This document shows, in pieces, positions 1 through 7,002 of a DNA stretch of 28,062 bases. Origin of the DNA: a virus. The first letter of the stretch is position 1; each line of letters opens with the position of its first letter. A program made the position numbers and the translations under genes. The DNA is taken from IMG/VR virus record IMGVR_UViG_3300042306_000024, positions 1 through 28,062 of that record. The stretch is one strand, 5' to 3'. A model generated the notes under the pieces. It saw nothing but the letters and a program-made list of their open reading frames with translations. It had not been told where the DNA came from and did no database searches.

Positions 1-55
1 TTGCCTATGGAATTACCTTAGGTAGGGGGGTTAAATGTCTTAAAACAGCCTTCAA

Positions 56-70
56 AGCCCGATTAGGGCT
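56..70 (-). terminator. weak hairpin terminator candidate after the last lysis gene
   Basis: On the minus strand a 5-bp stem, AGCCC pairing with GGGCT around a 5-base loop, begins in the stop codon of the 63-aa gene and is followed by only two or three U before the tract breaks. It sits where the tail-to-lysis gene run ends. The short stem and poor U tract make it a weak intrinsic terminator at best. Positions 1-55 hold nothing else I can name. Confidence 0.35.
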
Positions 71-260
71 ATTTCTTGAGACCGAACTCAGGTGCAGATT
101 TGTCTAGCGCCTTCATAATTGGGCCTATAAGACCTGCTATGAATGCCATAGCCAATACTTCTGGATCACGTTGTCCTGCTGTGTACAATGCGACTGCAGA
201 TGCTACAGCAGCACGTAGGTAGGACATGGCGATTGATTTTGCTTTGTCTTTATCTATCAT
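69..260 (-). CDS. small two-segment membrane protein (holin-like)
   Basis: This 63-aa protein has two hydrophobic stretches, about residues 12-28 and 35-50, joined by a short polar turn (GQRDPE). It has a charged N-terminus (DKDK) and a Lys-ending tail, a layout typical of small phage holins or anti-holins. It follows the endolysin gene by 8 bases. Its Shine-Dalgarno AAGGAG begins in the endolysin stop codon, so the two are probably translated together. It is one of four small membrane proteins around the endolysin, so which one sets lysis timing cannot be told from sequence. Function is inferred from topology and neighbourhood only. Confidence 0.6.
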   Translation of the reverse strand: MIDKDKAKSIAMSYLRAAVASAVALYTAGQRDPEVLAMAFIAGLIGPIMKALDKSAPEFGLKK

Positions 261-268
261 GATTCTCC

Positions 269-1006
269 TTAGAGGAACTTGACTAATTCAGCCCATGTTC
301 TAGGGCCAATGATTCCATTGGAATCTAGGTTGTCGTGGTTATCTTGGAACTTGATAACTGCTGCTTTGGTCTGCTTACCATAGATACCATCAGCAACTAA
401 GGCTAATGCTCTCTGAATGGTCTTTACTCCATCGCTCTTATCTCCAGGCTTAATAGGTCCTGGGAAAGCAGGGGCCTCAGATACTGGCACCTTAGCGGTT
501 ACTTCATTACCAATGTAGTTTGGGCGACCAAATCCTACGATGCTAACCATAACTTTCTTTTTATTGGCGATGTAGCCACGAGTCTTAACTGCGACCTCGC
601 CACCATTACGCTGATCTCCCTTAGGATTACCAGCAGTATTACCTTCGATACAGGTAACTGTTCCGTCTCCGTTGTTCTCAACTACGATACCAACATGAGA
701 GATACGATCAACATTATCCCCAGGGAAATCAAAGAAAGCGATATCTCCTGGTAGTGGCTTGGAGTCCTTGGCATCAGTCCAAGTACCCATCTTCTTAAAA
801 GCAGATGCTCCTGCTACAGTTGATACTGTATTAGGGACTTTTACTCCTGCTTCTTTAGCACACCACATGACGAAGGATCCACACCAAGGTAGGAAGTTTG
901 CCTTAGTAAAGGCACCATACTTGGTTTGATTATCCTTTGGACCTTCAATGGTCCCAACTTCTTTTTTAGCAATCTCAACGATTGCAGCGACTGTTCCCTT
1001 TTTCAT
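269..1006 (-). CDS. endolysin: CHAP peptidase/amidase with C-terminal peptidoglycan-binding domain
   Basis: This is the lysis enzyme (245 aa) that cuts host peptidoglycan at the end of infection. The N-terminal two thirds match a CHAP (NlpC/P60-like) fold: catalytic Cys42 in PWCGSFVMW, His104 in ISHVGIVV, and Glu121/Asn123 in IEGN as the likely third residues. GDIAFFDF before the His is also typical of CHAP. After a Pro/Ala-rich linker at about residues 165-185, residues 186-245 form a PG_binding_1 domain (GDKSDGVKTIQRAL, DGIYGKQTKAAV, NGIIGPRTW). There is no signal peptide, so export needs a holin. The start overlaps the stop of the upstream holin-like gene (TAATG). Whether it acts as an amidase or an endopeptidase cannot be decided here. 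Confidence 0.92.
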   Translation of the reverse strand: MKKGTVAAIVEIAKKEVGTIEGPKDNQTKYGAFTKANFLPWCGSFVMWCAKEAGVKVPNTVSTVAGASAFKKMGTWTDAKDSKPLPGDIAFFDFPGDNVDRISHVGIVVENNGDGTVTCIEGNTAGNPKGDQRNGGEVAVKTRGYIANKKKVMVSIVGFGRPNYIGNEVTAKVPVSEAPAFPGPIKPGDKSDGVKTIQRALALVADGIYGKQTKAAVIKFQDNHDNLDSNGIIGPRTWAELVKFL

Positions 1007-1314
1007 TAGTTGTAGTTAGGGTCAATCTTTGCTTTGTCAGCAGCCTGACGGGTCTCTACCTCTGTATCGGCAACTGTCTTAGCGCCTTTATCTACAGTTG
1101 AGAATGCAGCATTGATCTCATCAAGAGACAGTTTGCCATCATCCATAAATGCACGGGCTAACTTCTCTACTACTGCTGCTACTGCTGTAAGACCGGCCAC
1201 AGTTACTGCTGTGATTGTATCAACGCCAGCGATAGCGCCAGCACCAATTACAGACAGACCTGATGCTGCAAATACAGCAACGATACGCATTAAAACATTC
1301 TTAAGTGATGACAT
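1006..1314 (-). CDS. holin-like membrane protein with EF-hand-like tail motif
   Basis: This 102-aa protein has two hydrophobic segments (about residues 7-28 and 33-50) separated by a short GVD turn, then a polar tail. The segments are rich in Ala, Gly and Val, as in class II holins. After them comes DDGKLSLDEI, whose spacing resembles the calcium loop of half an EF-hand; similar D-G-K-L-S/T-x-E/D-E motifs follow the membrane segments in other phage holins as I recall. The rest of the tail is charged and predicted soluble. Its stop overlaps the endolysin ATG, the classical holin-endolysin order. I consider it the best holin candidate here, with the 55-aa upstream gene as the main rival. Confidence 0.7.
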   Translation of the reverse strand: MSSLKNVLMRIVAVFAASGLSVIGAGAIAGVDTITAVTVAGLTAVAAVVEKLARAFMDDGKLSLDEINAAFSTVDKGAKTVADTEVETRQAADKAKIDPNYN

Positions 1315-1315
1315 A

Positions 1316-1483
1316 TTATTCCTTTGGGTTTCGTAAGTTGTAAGTAATTCCCCATATAACTGCGGACATTACGATTGCATAACCAACTACGGTCTTGGCT
1401 GATCCTTCTAGGACTACCCAAGCGATGAACATTCCTAAGAACGTCCATAGTTGATTAAAGATATCTGAGAACCAGGCTTTCAT
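1316..1483 (-). CDS. 55-aa two-TM membrane protein (second holin or anti-holin candidate)
   Basis: This short gene reads MKAWFSDIFNQLWTFLGMFI to RNPKE-stop. It begins with ATG behind a strong Shine-Dalgarno (AGGAGG, 4 bases before the ATG) and ends one base before the next gene. Its ATG overlaps the TGA of the stalk-protein gene (ATGA). Two hydrophobic segments, about residues 8-26 and 31-50, are separated by EGSAK; the C-terminus is charged (LRNPKE). The size and hairpin topology are those of a minimal class II holin, anti-holin or pinholin. It fills what would otherwise be a 165-bp gap between neighbours. Coding status rests on the ribosome site, exact fit and topology; the holin role is inferred. 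Confidence 0.72.
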   Translation of the reverse strand: MKAWFSDIFNQLWTFLGMFIAWVVLEGSAKTVVGYAIVMSAVIWGITYNLRNPKE

Positions 1484-2583
1484 GGTTTCCTCCTAATTGC
1501 GGCTACTGCACCAGCGGATGCTGCTGCTTGAGTTGCTATGTTTCCAGCGATGACTGCAGAGATGATTACTTTTTCAGACTCTTCTCTTACTTCTTGCGAC
1601 ATATCAGCGCCTATGTTTGAGAGAGCAGTAAGAACCTCTGCTGGATTTGTAAATATTTCAGATAATAATTCTGCTGGGTTTTCTAATAATTGAAGGGCTA
1701 TTACTACGCCAGCCTCAAGTACTACACCATTTTCTAGTTGAACTGGTGTTTCAGGATCTAAGGTTTCTAAGTCAACTTGATCGATCTGTATAACTTCTGG
1801 TACAATTTCTTCCTCTTCAACTACAGGAGGTTCAGGTGTCTCAACAACAGGATCAACGTCTTCTTCAACTGGTAAAGGAAGTTCTTCCTCTACTGGAATT
1901 TCAGGCTCATCAATTGGCTCAGGAACTGGCTCAACTTCGGGTTCAGTTACAGGTTGAGGTTCTGGAGTTGGCTCTATTACAGGAGCAGGCTGAGGAATAG
2001 GTACAGGAATAGGTTCTGATGTTGCTGTGCTACCATCTACAGGTGCTACAGTTACGGTTTCAACAGTTGATGTATCGGAAGGGACAGTAGATGAATCAGT
2101 TGGCCGTGGGGTTACTGTTGGGGTTTCTTGTTGGCTGGTTGTTGTCGTGGTATCAGAACTCGAGGTCGCCGTATCAGAAGTCGACGTGCTCGTGTCAGCC
2201 GTTACAGTTTGAGTCTCACTCGTCGCAGTCGATGTATCAGACGGGGCAACAGGAGTGGGTTCCGAAACGACAGGGACTAATCCTTGGTAATAACCAAGAG
2301 TAGTATCGTTAAGAGTGTCACTAATATAAATCCTATAACTACCAGCATATCCGCCTTCACAATATAATCGAGGTATGTATCCTTTGTCAGCAAAGAATTG
2401 GTTAGAGTTATCCCAACTTACTTGGAATGATCTTTCATCAGTTCCATTACTACAGATAATTGTTGTATTTGCATAGGCTGCTTGAGCAGTAGGCATGGCA
2501 AATAATGATGTTCCAAAGATTAAAAAGAATACTGCTAGTAAACTATTTCTTCTCGCAAAGAAGTACGTAAATTTGGTCGACAC
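1480..2583 (-). CDS. secreted Ser/Thr- and Pro/Glu-rich stalk protein with C-terminal hydrophobic anchor
   Basis: I do not recognise a characterised family for this 367-aa protein. Visible layout: a Sec signal peptide (basic FARR, hydrophobic core LLAVFFLIFGTSLFA, likely cleavage after PTAQA at about residue 35); a small globular domain at about 37-105 with two cysteines (44 and 75) that could form a disulfide; a Ser/Thr/Asp stretch at about 106-190; a Pro/Glu stalk at about 190-265; a helical region; and a C-terminal hydrophobic segment (about 337-362) ending in RRKP. This looks like a cell-surface protein held at the membrane and spanning the wall. The start is GTG with a weak ribosome site (GGAAA), 41 bp inside the preceding gene. 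Possible roles are a lysis accessory or superinfection exclusion; both are speculation. Confidence 0.8.
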   Translation of the reverse strand: MSTKFTYFFARRNSLLAVFFLIFGTSLFAMPTAQAAYANTTIICSNGTDERSFQVSWDNSNQFFADKGYIPRLYCEGGYAGSYRIYISDTLNDTTLGYYQGLVPVVSEPTPVAPSDTSTATSETQTVTADTSTSTSDTATSSSDTTTTTSQQETPTVTPRPTDSSTVPSDTSTVETVTVAPVDGSTATSEPIPVPIPQPAPVIEPTPEPQPVTEPEVEPVPEPIDEPEIPVEEELPLPVEEDVDPVVETPEPPVVEEEEIVPEVIQIDQVDLETLDPETPVQLENGVVLEAGVVIALQLLENPAELLSEIFTNPAEVLTALSNIGADMSQEVREESEKVIISAVIAGNIATQAAASAGAVAAIRRKP

Positions 2584-2740
2584 GGGTTTCCAATCGATTA
2601 ACTTGATCTTTCACGGACCCGCCCCCGTTAGGTTTTAATTCTTCTAAATAATGCTTTACTAACCAACGTATTGAACCTACGTATCCAGTTATTAAAGTTG
2701 CAATAGCGACAGCAAGACCTGCCCAGTCTAATGAACTCAT
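2543..2740 (-). CDS. small membrane protein with C-terminal coiled coil (lysis-associated)
   Basis: This 65-aa protein has one clear transmembrane stretch at about residues 6-28 (WAGLAVAIATLITGYVGSI), then a basic/amphipathic segment (RWLVKHYLEEL), a Gly-rich hinge (NGGGS) and a heptad-like C-terminus (QVNRLETRVDQIYVLL) that could form a short coiled coil. Its ATG overlaps the stop of the 658-aa tail gene (TAATG), and its 3' end overlaps the stalk-protein gene by 41 bp. The architecture recurs in small phage membrane proteins next to lysis genes, but the function is not established. It is the first gene of the lysis block in transcription order. Confidence 0.68.
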   Translation of the reverse strand: MSSLDWAGLAVAIATLITGYVGSIRWLVKHYLEELKPNGGGSVKDQVNRLETRVDQIYVLLCEKK

Positions 2741-4716
2741 TATAAGACCGTTCTAACTGTCATAGTTAATAGACCACCGAACCCGTCGTAACGAGTACTA
2801 GGAGGAGTCTTGCGTGCAAAAGATACACGTTCAATAATAGCCTGTACTCTTTCTCCAGTCGTAAAATCTTGTACGTTTACAATATCTCCATTGGCTTCTA
2901 ATTCTTCTAGAAGTTGGATACGCTCCCATGCACGGCCTTCATAGCCAGCCAGCACATTGTATCTATCGGTTTCCACGTCAAAGCACCAAACAGGGAACTG
3001 AATCAACCGTTGGCGTTTAGTTGCTGGAAGAGATTTTGCTTGAAAGCCCTTGAATATCGGACCTTGACTGCTATTGCTTGCGCTACGTGAGAGCGTAAAT
3101 CTATATGATATATATTCCTGTGGTCCTTCAGGACTTAGTGTGGCAGCCTCAGGTGAACCAACAGATGAGTTGTAAGTAATTATAGAGAAAGTATTATTAT
3201 TAGAATCTACAGTTGCTATATCCATAGCACCAAAAGAGAAGTCACCACGAGCACGAATAAACTTATAGTTCTTAGGCTCTAATGTTCCATAGCGAATAGC
3301 ACCAGTAGTTAGATAACCACTAGATACCAAAGCAGTAGCAGATTCTAGGTATATTGCTCCGTCAGTAACTTCACGAGCAGTACAAAATGCTAGACGATTA
3401 GTTGTTCCAAGAAAGGCTACGCCAGTTGTATAATGTTCTGTTGTTTGAGGGAATTGTAAATCATTGGCGTAAGCAAATCTAAGTGATTCACCTTCGATTG
3501 TAGTGCTTAGGTCAATACGAGTAAGACCTGCATCTAACGGTCCAACACCTGTAGTACACCATACGAAACGGTCACGAGCAGTAAAGTCATATACTGGTTG
3601 AGATGATTCTACAATTAACGGACCATATCCTATAGATCCATCTTGTGGGTCAATAATAGAAGCACGGACACCTTTGTTGGTACCAATCATCATGTATCCA
3701 AGGTAGTAGAATAGTTTTTCAACTATCTCTCCTGGAGGAAATTCTGCAGCAACAGATGCTTGAGTCAAAGTAGGCATAGCACCTGATGTATTTAAAGTGT
3801 ACTTTTGAATAGTAGAGTAGATGCCAGAATGTCCAGCGGTATAGATAGCAGGACCAGAGGCAGCAACAGCAGTATAGTGATAGTTGGTATTAGGATTAGT
3901 GTATACTGGAGTTGGTAATGCTGTAGCATTAGTTGCAAACTCATATACTGCGTTATTTACACAAGCAATAATACGGTCTTTGACAAATTCCATGGCTGCA
4001 TATTGCACTGTGATACCATTAGCAGTAAACATTACAGTTGCTGATGTAGATGAATTGCCAGTTAGTGGCTTCTTGTTTACTTCTAGTTTTCCAGAAGGTC
4101 CAGTATCATTAGTGATCCAATAAGCATTAACTCCATCATCACAGATGGCATAAACTTTATCGTCTGTGCCAGTATTATAGTCTACAAAGTGAGTAACTGT
4201 TCCATCTGCAGCGATCTTGTCTACATCAAATTCATCATGTAATAATACACCTTCTGTACTACTCCATTGAATAGAACGTAAGTGTTGATTAGGATGTTGA
4301 TGATCTGTGCCAGTTATGACACCAGTTGTTTCATGGGCAGAGGATACACTCTTAAGTAAAGAGGCTTGTCCTTTAGTCCATACATCTATACCTTGAGAAT
4401 CGGCAAAGCGATACCCAGTAGATTCACCTGAGGTAGGATCATAGAACTTAATACCAGAACCACCATGAAATGATGATTGAGAACGAATCCACCAACCAGT
4501 AAGTGATTGCTCACCTGGTTCTTTAGAGTTATCAAACTGATCTTTACGATAAGGAGCAGTCTCTCTTTGGTACGGATTTATATCTGTTGGTGCTAAGATG
4601 AATGGAATTCCACCTACGGCAATATCATAGTCTTCTGCGTTATTAGTCCAGAATCCAGATGTACCAGGGTTACCTATATTGAGGGGTAATCCTTCGGTAA
4701 TATCACGACCAGCCAC
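2740..4716 (-). CDS. tail hub/nozzle-like protein, beta-propeller candidate
   Basis: This 658-aa protein is rich in beta-strand patterns. From about residue 130 to 560 there are repeated motifs of the kind seen in propellers (DDKVYAICDDGVNAYWIT, VKDRIIACVNNAVYEF, GYMMIGTNKGV, RDRFVWCTTGVG). The last 90 residues (ETDRYNVLAGYEGRAWERI through GERVQAIIERVSF to GFGGLLTMTVRTVL) look like a compact terminal beta domain of the type found in tail-tip or distal-tail proteins. Short-tailed phages carry propeller-containing nozzle proteins, and no tape measure or tail tube is present here, so nozzle/hub is my preferred call. The start is GTG with AAGGAG a few bases upstream. A receptor-binding tail protein is the alternative. 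Confidence 0.6.
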   Translation of the reverse strand: MAGRDITEGLPLNIGNPGTSGFWTNNAEDYDIAVGGIPFILAPTDINPYQRETAPYRKDQFDNSKEPGEQSLTGWWIRSQSSFHGGSGIKFYDPTSGESTGYRFADSQGIDVWTKGQASLLKSVSSAHETTGVITGTDHQHPNQHLRSIQWSSTEGVLLHDEFDVDKIAADGTVTHFVDYNTGTDDKVYAICDDGVNAYWITNDTGPSGKLEVNKKPLTGNSSTSATVMFTANGITVQYAAMEFVKDRIIACVNNAVYEFATNATALPTPVYTNPNTNYHYTAVAASGPAIYTAGHSGIYSTIQKYTLNTSGAMPTLTQASVAAEFPPGEIVEKLFYYLGYMMIGTNKGVRASIIDPQDGSIGYGPLIVESSQPVYDFTARDRFVWCTTGVGPLDAGLTRIDLSTTIEGESLRFAYANDLQFPQTTEHYTTGVAFLGTTNRLAFCTAREVTDGAIYLESATALVSSGYLTTGAIRYGTLEPKNYKFIRARGDFSFGAMDIATVDSNNNTFSIITYNSSVGSPEAATLSPEGPQEYISYRFTLSRSASNSSQGPIFKGFQAKSLPATKRQRLIQFPVWCFDVETDRYNVLAGYEGRAWERIQLLEELEANGDIVNVQDFTTGERVQAIIERVSFARKTPPSTRYDGFGGLLTMTVRTVL

Positions 4717-4742
4717 GATGCTCCTTAATTAAGAAAGTAAAA

Positions 4743-5546
4743 TTAACCAACAACTACTATGACAACTCCGTTGCCACCTGAACCATTAGTAACACCATTA
4801 CCAACACCTGCTCCGCCACCTAAGCCATTAGTTCCAGCAGTACCTGAGCCAGAACCAGCAGGACCACCGCCACCTGAACCACCAGTACCATTAGAATTAT
4901 TGCCAGCAGAGCCACCGCCACCTGCGTATGTAACAGATGTGCCAGTTATACTTGATGCAAGTCCATTACCACCATTACCTGCGCTATTGCCACCAGTATA
5001 GTTATTACCAGAGTTGCCAGCACCACCACCACCACCACCAGTTGTACCACCATCTTTTCCAAGCCCAGGAATTCCTTTACCTGCTACTGCAAGAGGTGCA
5101 TCTCCTCCACCACCACCTGAACCGCCTGAACCACCTCTACCTCCATAGCCGTTACTTCCACCACCACCGCCGCCAGGTGCGTATATATTACCAAGTACGC
5201 TAGCGCCTCCAGGAGCGCCAACTGCTACAGTGTTATTACCAGCACCTACTCCACCTGCACCAACTGTTACTGTTAACTCTGCAGCAGGAACTAATTGTTC
5301 ACTTAAATATAAAAATCCACCTCCACCGCCACCGCCAACTACAGCACCGCAAGCACCTCCGCCACCGCCACCAACAAGTAAAGCCTCAATGTTTCCAGCA
5401 GTACCGAAGGTAATAGAACCAGAAGCATTAAATGTATAGATTGCTTTACCAGCACGAGCATTATTGTTTACTGTAGGTGAACCAGTAGTAGAAGTAACTG
5501 TAGCCTTACCAATTCCTCCACCACCAATAGGTGTAAATAATGGCAT
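4743..5546 (-). CDS. glycine-rich tail adhesin-like protein (poly-glycine sandwich type)
   Basis: This 267-aa protein is extremely glycine-rich. A short N-terminal beta region carries AIYTFNASGSITF and then EALLVGGGGGGACGAVV. From there to the end are long Gly runs broken by Ser, Asn, Ala and Pro, closing with GSGGNGVVIVVVG. This order (Y-x-F-x-x-S-G-x-I-x-F, then LLVGGGGGG, Gly-rich body, hydrophobic last strand) matches the Gly-rich adhesin domain of phage fibre tips such as gp38-type adhesins, where poly-glycine II helices pack in layers and exposed loops bind receptor. AAGGAG lies 7 bases before the ATG. A second protein of this type lies at 7003-7983. Host-receptor binding is inferred. 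Confidence 0.75.
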   Translation of the reverse strand: MPLFTPIGGGGIGKATVTSTTGSPTVNNNARAGKAIYTFNASGSITFGTAGNIEALLVGGGGGGACGAVVGGGGGGGFLYLSEQLVPAAELTVTVGAGGVGAGNNTVAVGAPGGASVLGNIYAPGGGGGGSNGYGGRGGSGGSGGGGGDAPLAVAGKGIPGLGKDGGTTGGGGGGAGNSGNNYTGGNSAGNGGNGLASSITGTSVTYAGGGGSAGNNSNGTGGSGGGGPAGSGSGTAGTNGLGGGAGVGNGVTNGSGGNGVVIVVVG

Positions 5547-5555
5547 TATGTCTCC

Positions 5556-6101
5556 TTAAGCGTACTTGATAGGACCAGCACCAAGAACTGTGTAAGTTGC
5601 TGAGGCTGTTTTGATAATTGTAAATGAGTAAGCATCAATTGCTGAGGCGTTACCAGCAGCAGGGGCTGTGCCACCAGAGAATTTAACTGTCTGTGCAGAG
5701 CCATCAATAGTTAGAGCAGAATGTTTGTATGCTGTAGCACCATTGGTTACTAAGAATGCAACCGTAATTGCATCACCAGTAGCAAGAACGCTGTTTAATG
5801 TAGCACCTGAAGTGCCACGAACATTAAGTGTCCAGTCAGCAGAAGCATTAGATGTATAGTAAAGAACACCCTGAGTTGAAGCATCGAAGTTAATTGTTCC
5901 AGTTGCTGCAGTAGCAGATACTGTCATACGTTCTTCTGGTGCAATCAGTACTGGAGTAGTAAGGGTTGCTGCAGTTGAGGGTGCCTTAGTATCTACCTGT
6001 GTCTGTATAGCAGAGGTAACTCCATCTAAGTAGCCTAACTCTGTTGCAGATACAGTAGAAGGCGCAGGGGCTGCACTTGCTATATCTCTTGCTTTAGTCA
6101 T
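5556..6101 (-). CDS. small tail fibre / baseplate-type protein
   Basis: This 181-aa protein begins with a collar motif common in phage fibres (SATELGYLDGVTSAIQTQVD, residues about 19-38), which usually trimerises as a short coiled coil. A beta-rich domain at about 60-181 follows, ending in the pattern TIDGSAQTVKFSGGTAP then YSFTIIKTASATYTVLGAG, which recurs at the ends of tail-fibre proteins from aquatic phages. Its ATG overlaps the TGA of the upstream gene (ATGA). The poly-glycine gene follows 9 bases later, so this could be the shaft or connector for that adhesin. The partnership is inferred from gene order. Confidence 0.7.
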   Translation of the reverse strand: MTKARDIASAAPAPSTVSATELGYLDGVTSAIQTQVDTKAPSTAATLTTPVLIAPEERMTVSATAATGTINFDASTQGVLYYTSNASADWTLNVRGTSGATLNSVLATGDAITVAFLVTNGATAYKHSALTIDGSAQTVKFSGGTAPAAGNASAIDAYSFTIIKTASATYTVLGAGPIKYA

Positions 6102-6778
6102 TTGTATTCCTTTCGGGACCAGAACATTGACTTATATCGGTCAAAGAATTTAGTTTGTAATTTCTGTGTAATGCTATGTTGTTCTATTAGTTCTTTTTGA
6201 GAACCGATTTCCATTTTCCAATCCTCACGCTTAAAAGGAATTACCTGTGCTATAGGAGTTCCCTTTGGGATTAGACCTTCAAAGTTAGGGTCATTGATAA
6301 CCATAGGAAAATTAACTGGAGCACTATAGGTATCTGTATCTACAATTCCTGGAAGGATAGTAAAGACTGATTCCCTATGCATAGGCTGAGTAAACAATAC
6401 TGAATATCCTTTAGGTGTTTTAATAGCCCAAGGGTTCATCCATTTAGGATAAGCGTGTTGATTACGGGCTGGGTGTTCAGGAGCCTGTTCAACAGGATGA
6501 AATTGTACTAACCCTAAACTAGACCATTCAAAGAATTGTTTTTCTTCTTTAATGCTTACATATACATCAGCAGGTAAAGTAATAATATATCCAGAAACTA
6601 TAGCATCAAACACTGGCATACAACGTTTTATTGTTGCATCGGTATTTCCACCACCAGTAGGTTTTTTATTACCACCTATATAAGATTGCATATTCTTATA
6701 CCAATCTGGTATAAACTTAGAAGCAGGTTGTGGCTGTTCTATATCTATACCAGATGTATTACTGAATGTAATTTTCAT
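6098..6778 (-). CDS. conserved phage protein of unknown function (226 aa)
   Basis: I recognise the general look of this protein from genomes of aquatic phages but can assign no function. The N-terminal third carries ASKFIPDWYKNM, a Gly/Lys loop, then TIKRCMPVFDAIVSGYIITL; the middle has HPARNQHAYPKWMNPWAI and GYSVLFTQPMHR; the end of the fold is NFEGLIPKGTPIAQVIPFKR followed by a helical, basic tail. The GTPIAQVIPF strand recalls the jelly-roll of dUTPase/dCTP-deaminase proteins, but the catalytic motifs of those enzymes are absent, so this may only be a similar beta fold. It sits among fibre genes and overlaps the next by ATGA. It may modify or assemble the fibres, or simply be carried there. 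Confidence 0.68.
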   Translation of the reverse strand: MKITFSNTSGIDIEQPQPASKFIPDWYKNMQSYIGGNKKPTGGGNTDATIKRCMPVFDAIVSGYIITLPADVYVSIKEEKQFFEWSSLGLVQFHPVEQAPEHPARNQHAYPKWMNPWAIKTPKGYSVLFTQPMHRESVFTILPGIVDTDTYSAPVNFPMVINDPNFEGLIPKGTPIAQVIPFKREDWKMEIGSQKELIEQHSITQKLQTKFFDRYKSMFWSRKEYK

Positions 6779-6795
6779 ATTGTCCCCTTATATGA

Positions 6796-6987
6796 TTATT
6801 CTTCTGTTGGTATTTCAGGAAATGGTGCTTTTGCAAATACACCGTTTATATATGTTCCGCCAGTTTCTGCAGGTTCAGTTGTATATTCAATACAGGTAAA
6901 GCCTGTAATCTGTTCTGCGGTTTCTTTAGACTCAGCAAGAATTGTATTAATTACATTCTCGCCATTTATTACAGCAAAGTTTGCCAT
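6796..6987 (-). CDS. short tail-fibre-associated protein
   Basis: This 63-aa protein opens with MANFAVINGENVINTILAES and continues with ITGFTCIEYTTEP and a Pro/Glu-rich end. Small proteins of this shape (MA-F-A-V-I-x-x-x-x-V-x-N-x-I, then a C-I/V-E-Y strand) are common among tail-fibre genes of marine and freshwater phages, as accessory or chaperone-like fibre partners of unknown function. A ribosome site (AAGGA) precedes the ATG by about 7 bases. It lies directly after the larger poly-glycine adhesin gene, which would fit a role in folding or capping that adhesin; this is inferred. Confidence 0.72.
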   Translation of the reverse strand: MANFAVINGENVINTILAESKETAEQITGFTCIEYTTEPAETGGTYINGVFAKAPFPEIPTEE

Positions 6988-7002
6988 TATTGCATTCCTT
7001 TC

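Noticed and set aside
1900-2020. Pro/Glu stalk compared with TonB
   Set aside because: There is no C-terminal TonB domain, the hydrophobic segment is at the wrong end, and the host is probably single-membraned.
2027-2303. Plus-strand frames rich in Val/Ser across the stalk gene
   Set aside because: They are antisense shadows of the Ser/Thr repeats, and they overlap each other in different frames.
2543-2583. Possible programmed frameshift fusing the 65-aa membrane gene to the stalk gene
   Set aside because: The overlap has no convincing slippery heptamer, and the second product has its own signal peptide right at the GTG start, which a fusion would bury.
4759-5439. Pro-rich and His-rich open frames on the plus strand
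   Set aside because: They are the reverse reading of the Gly codon runs in the adhesin gene at 4743-5546 and have no ribosome sites or family features.
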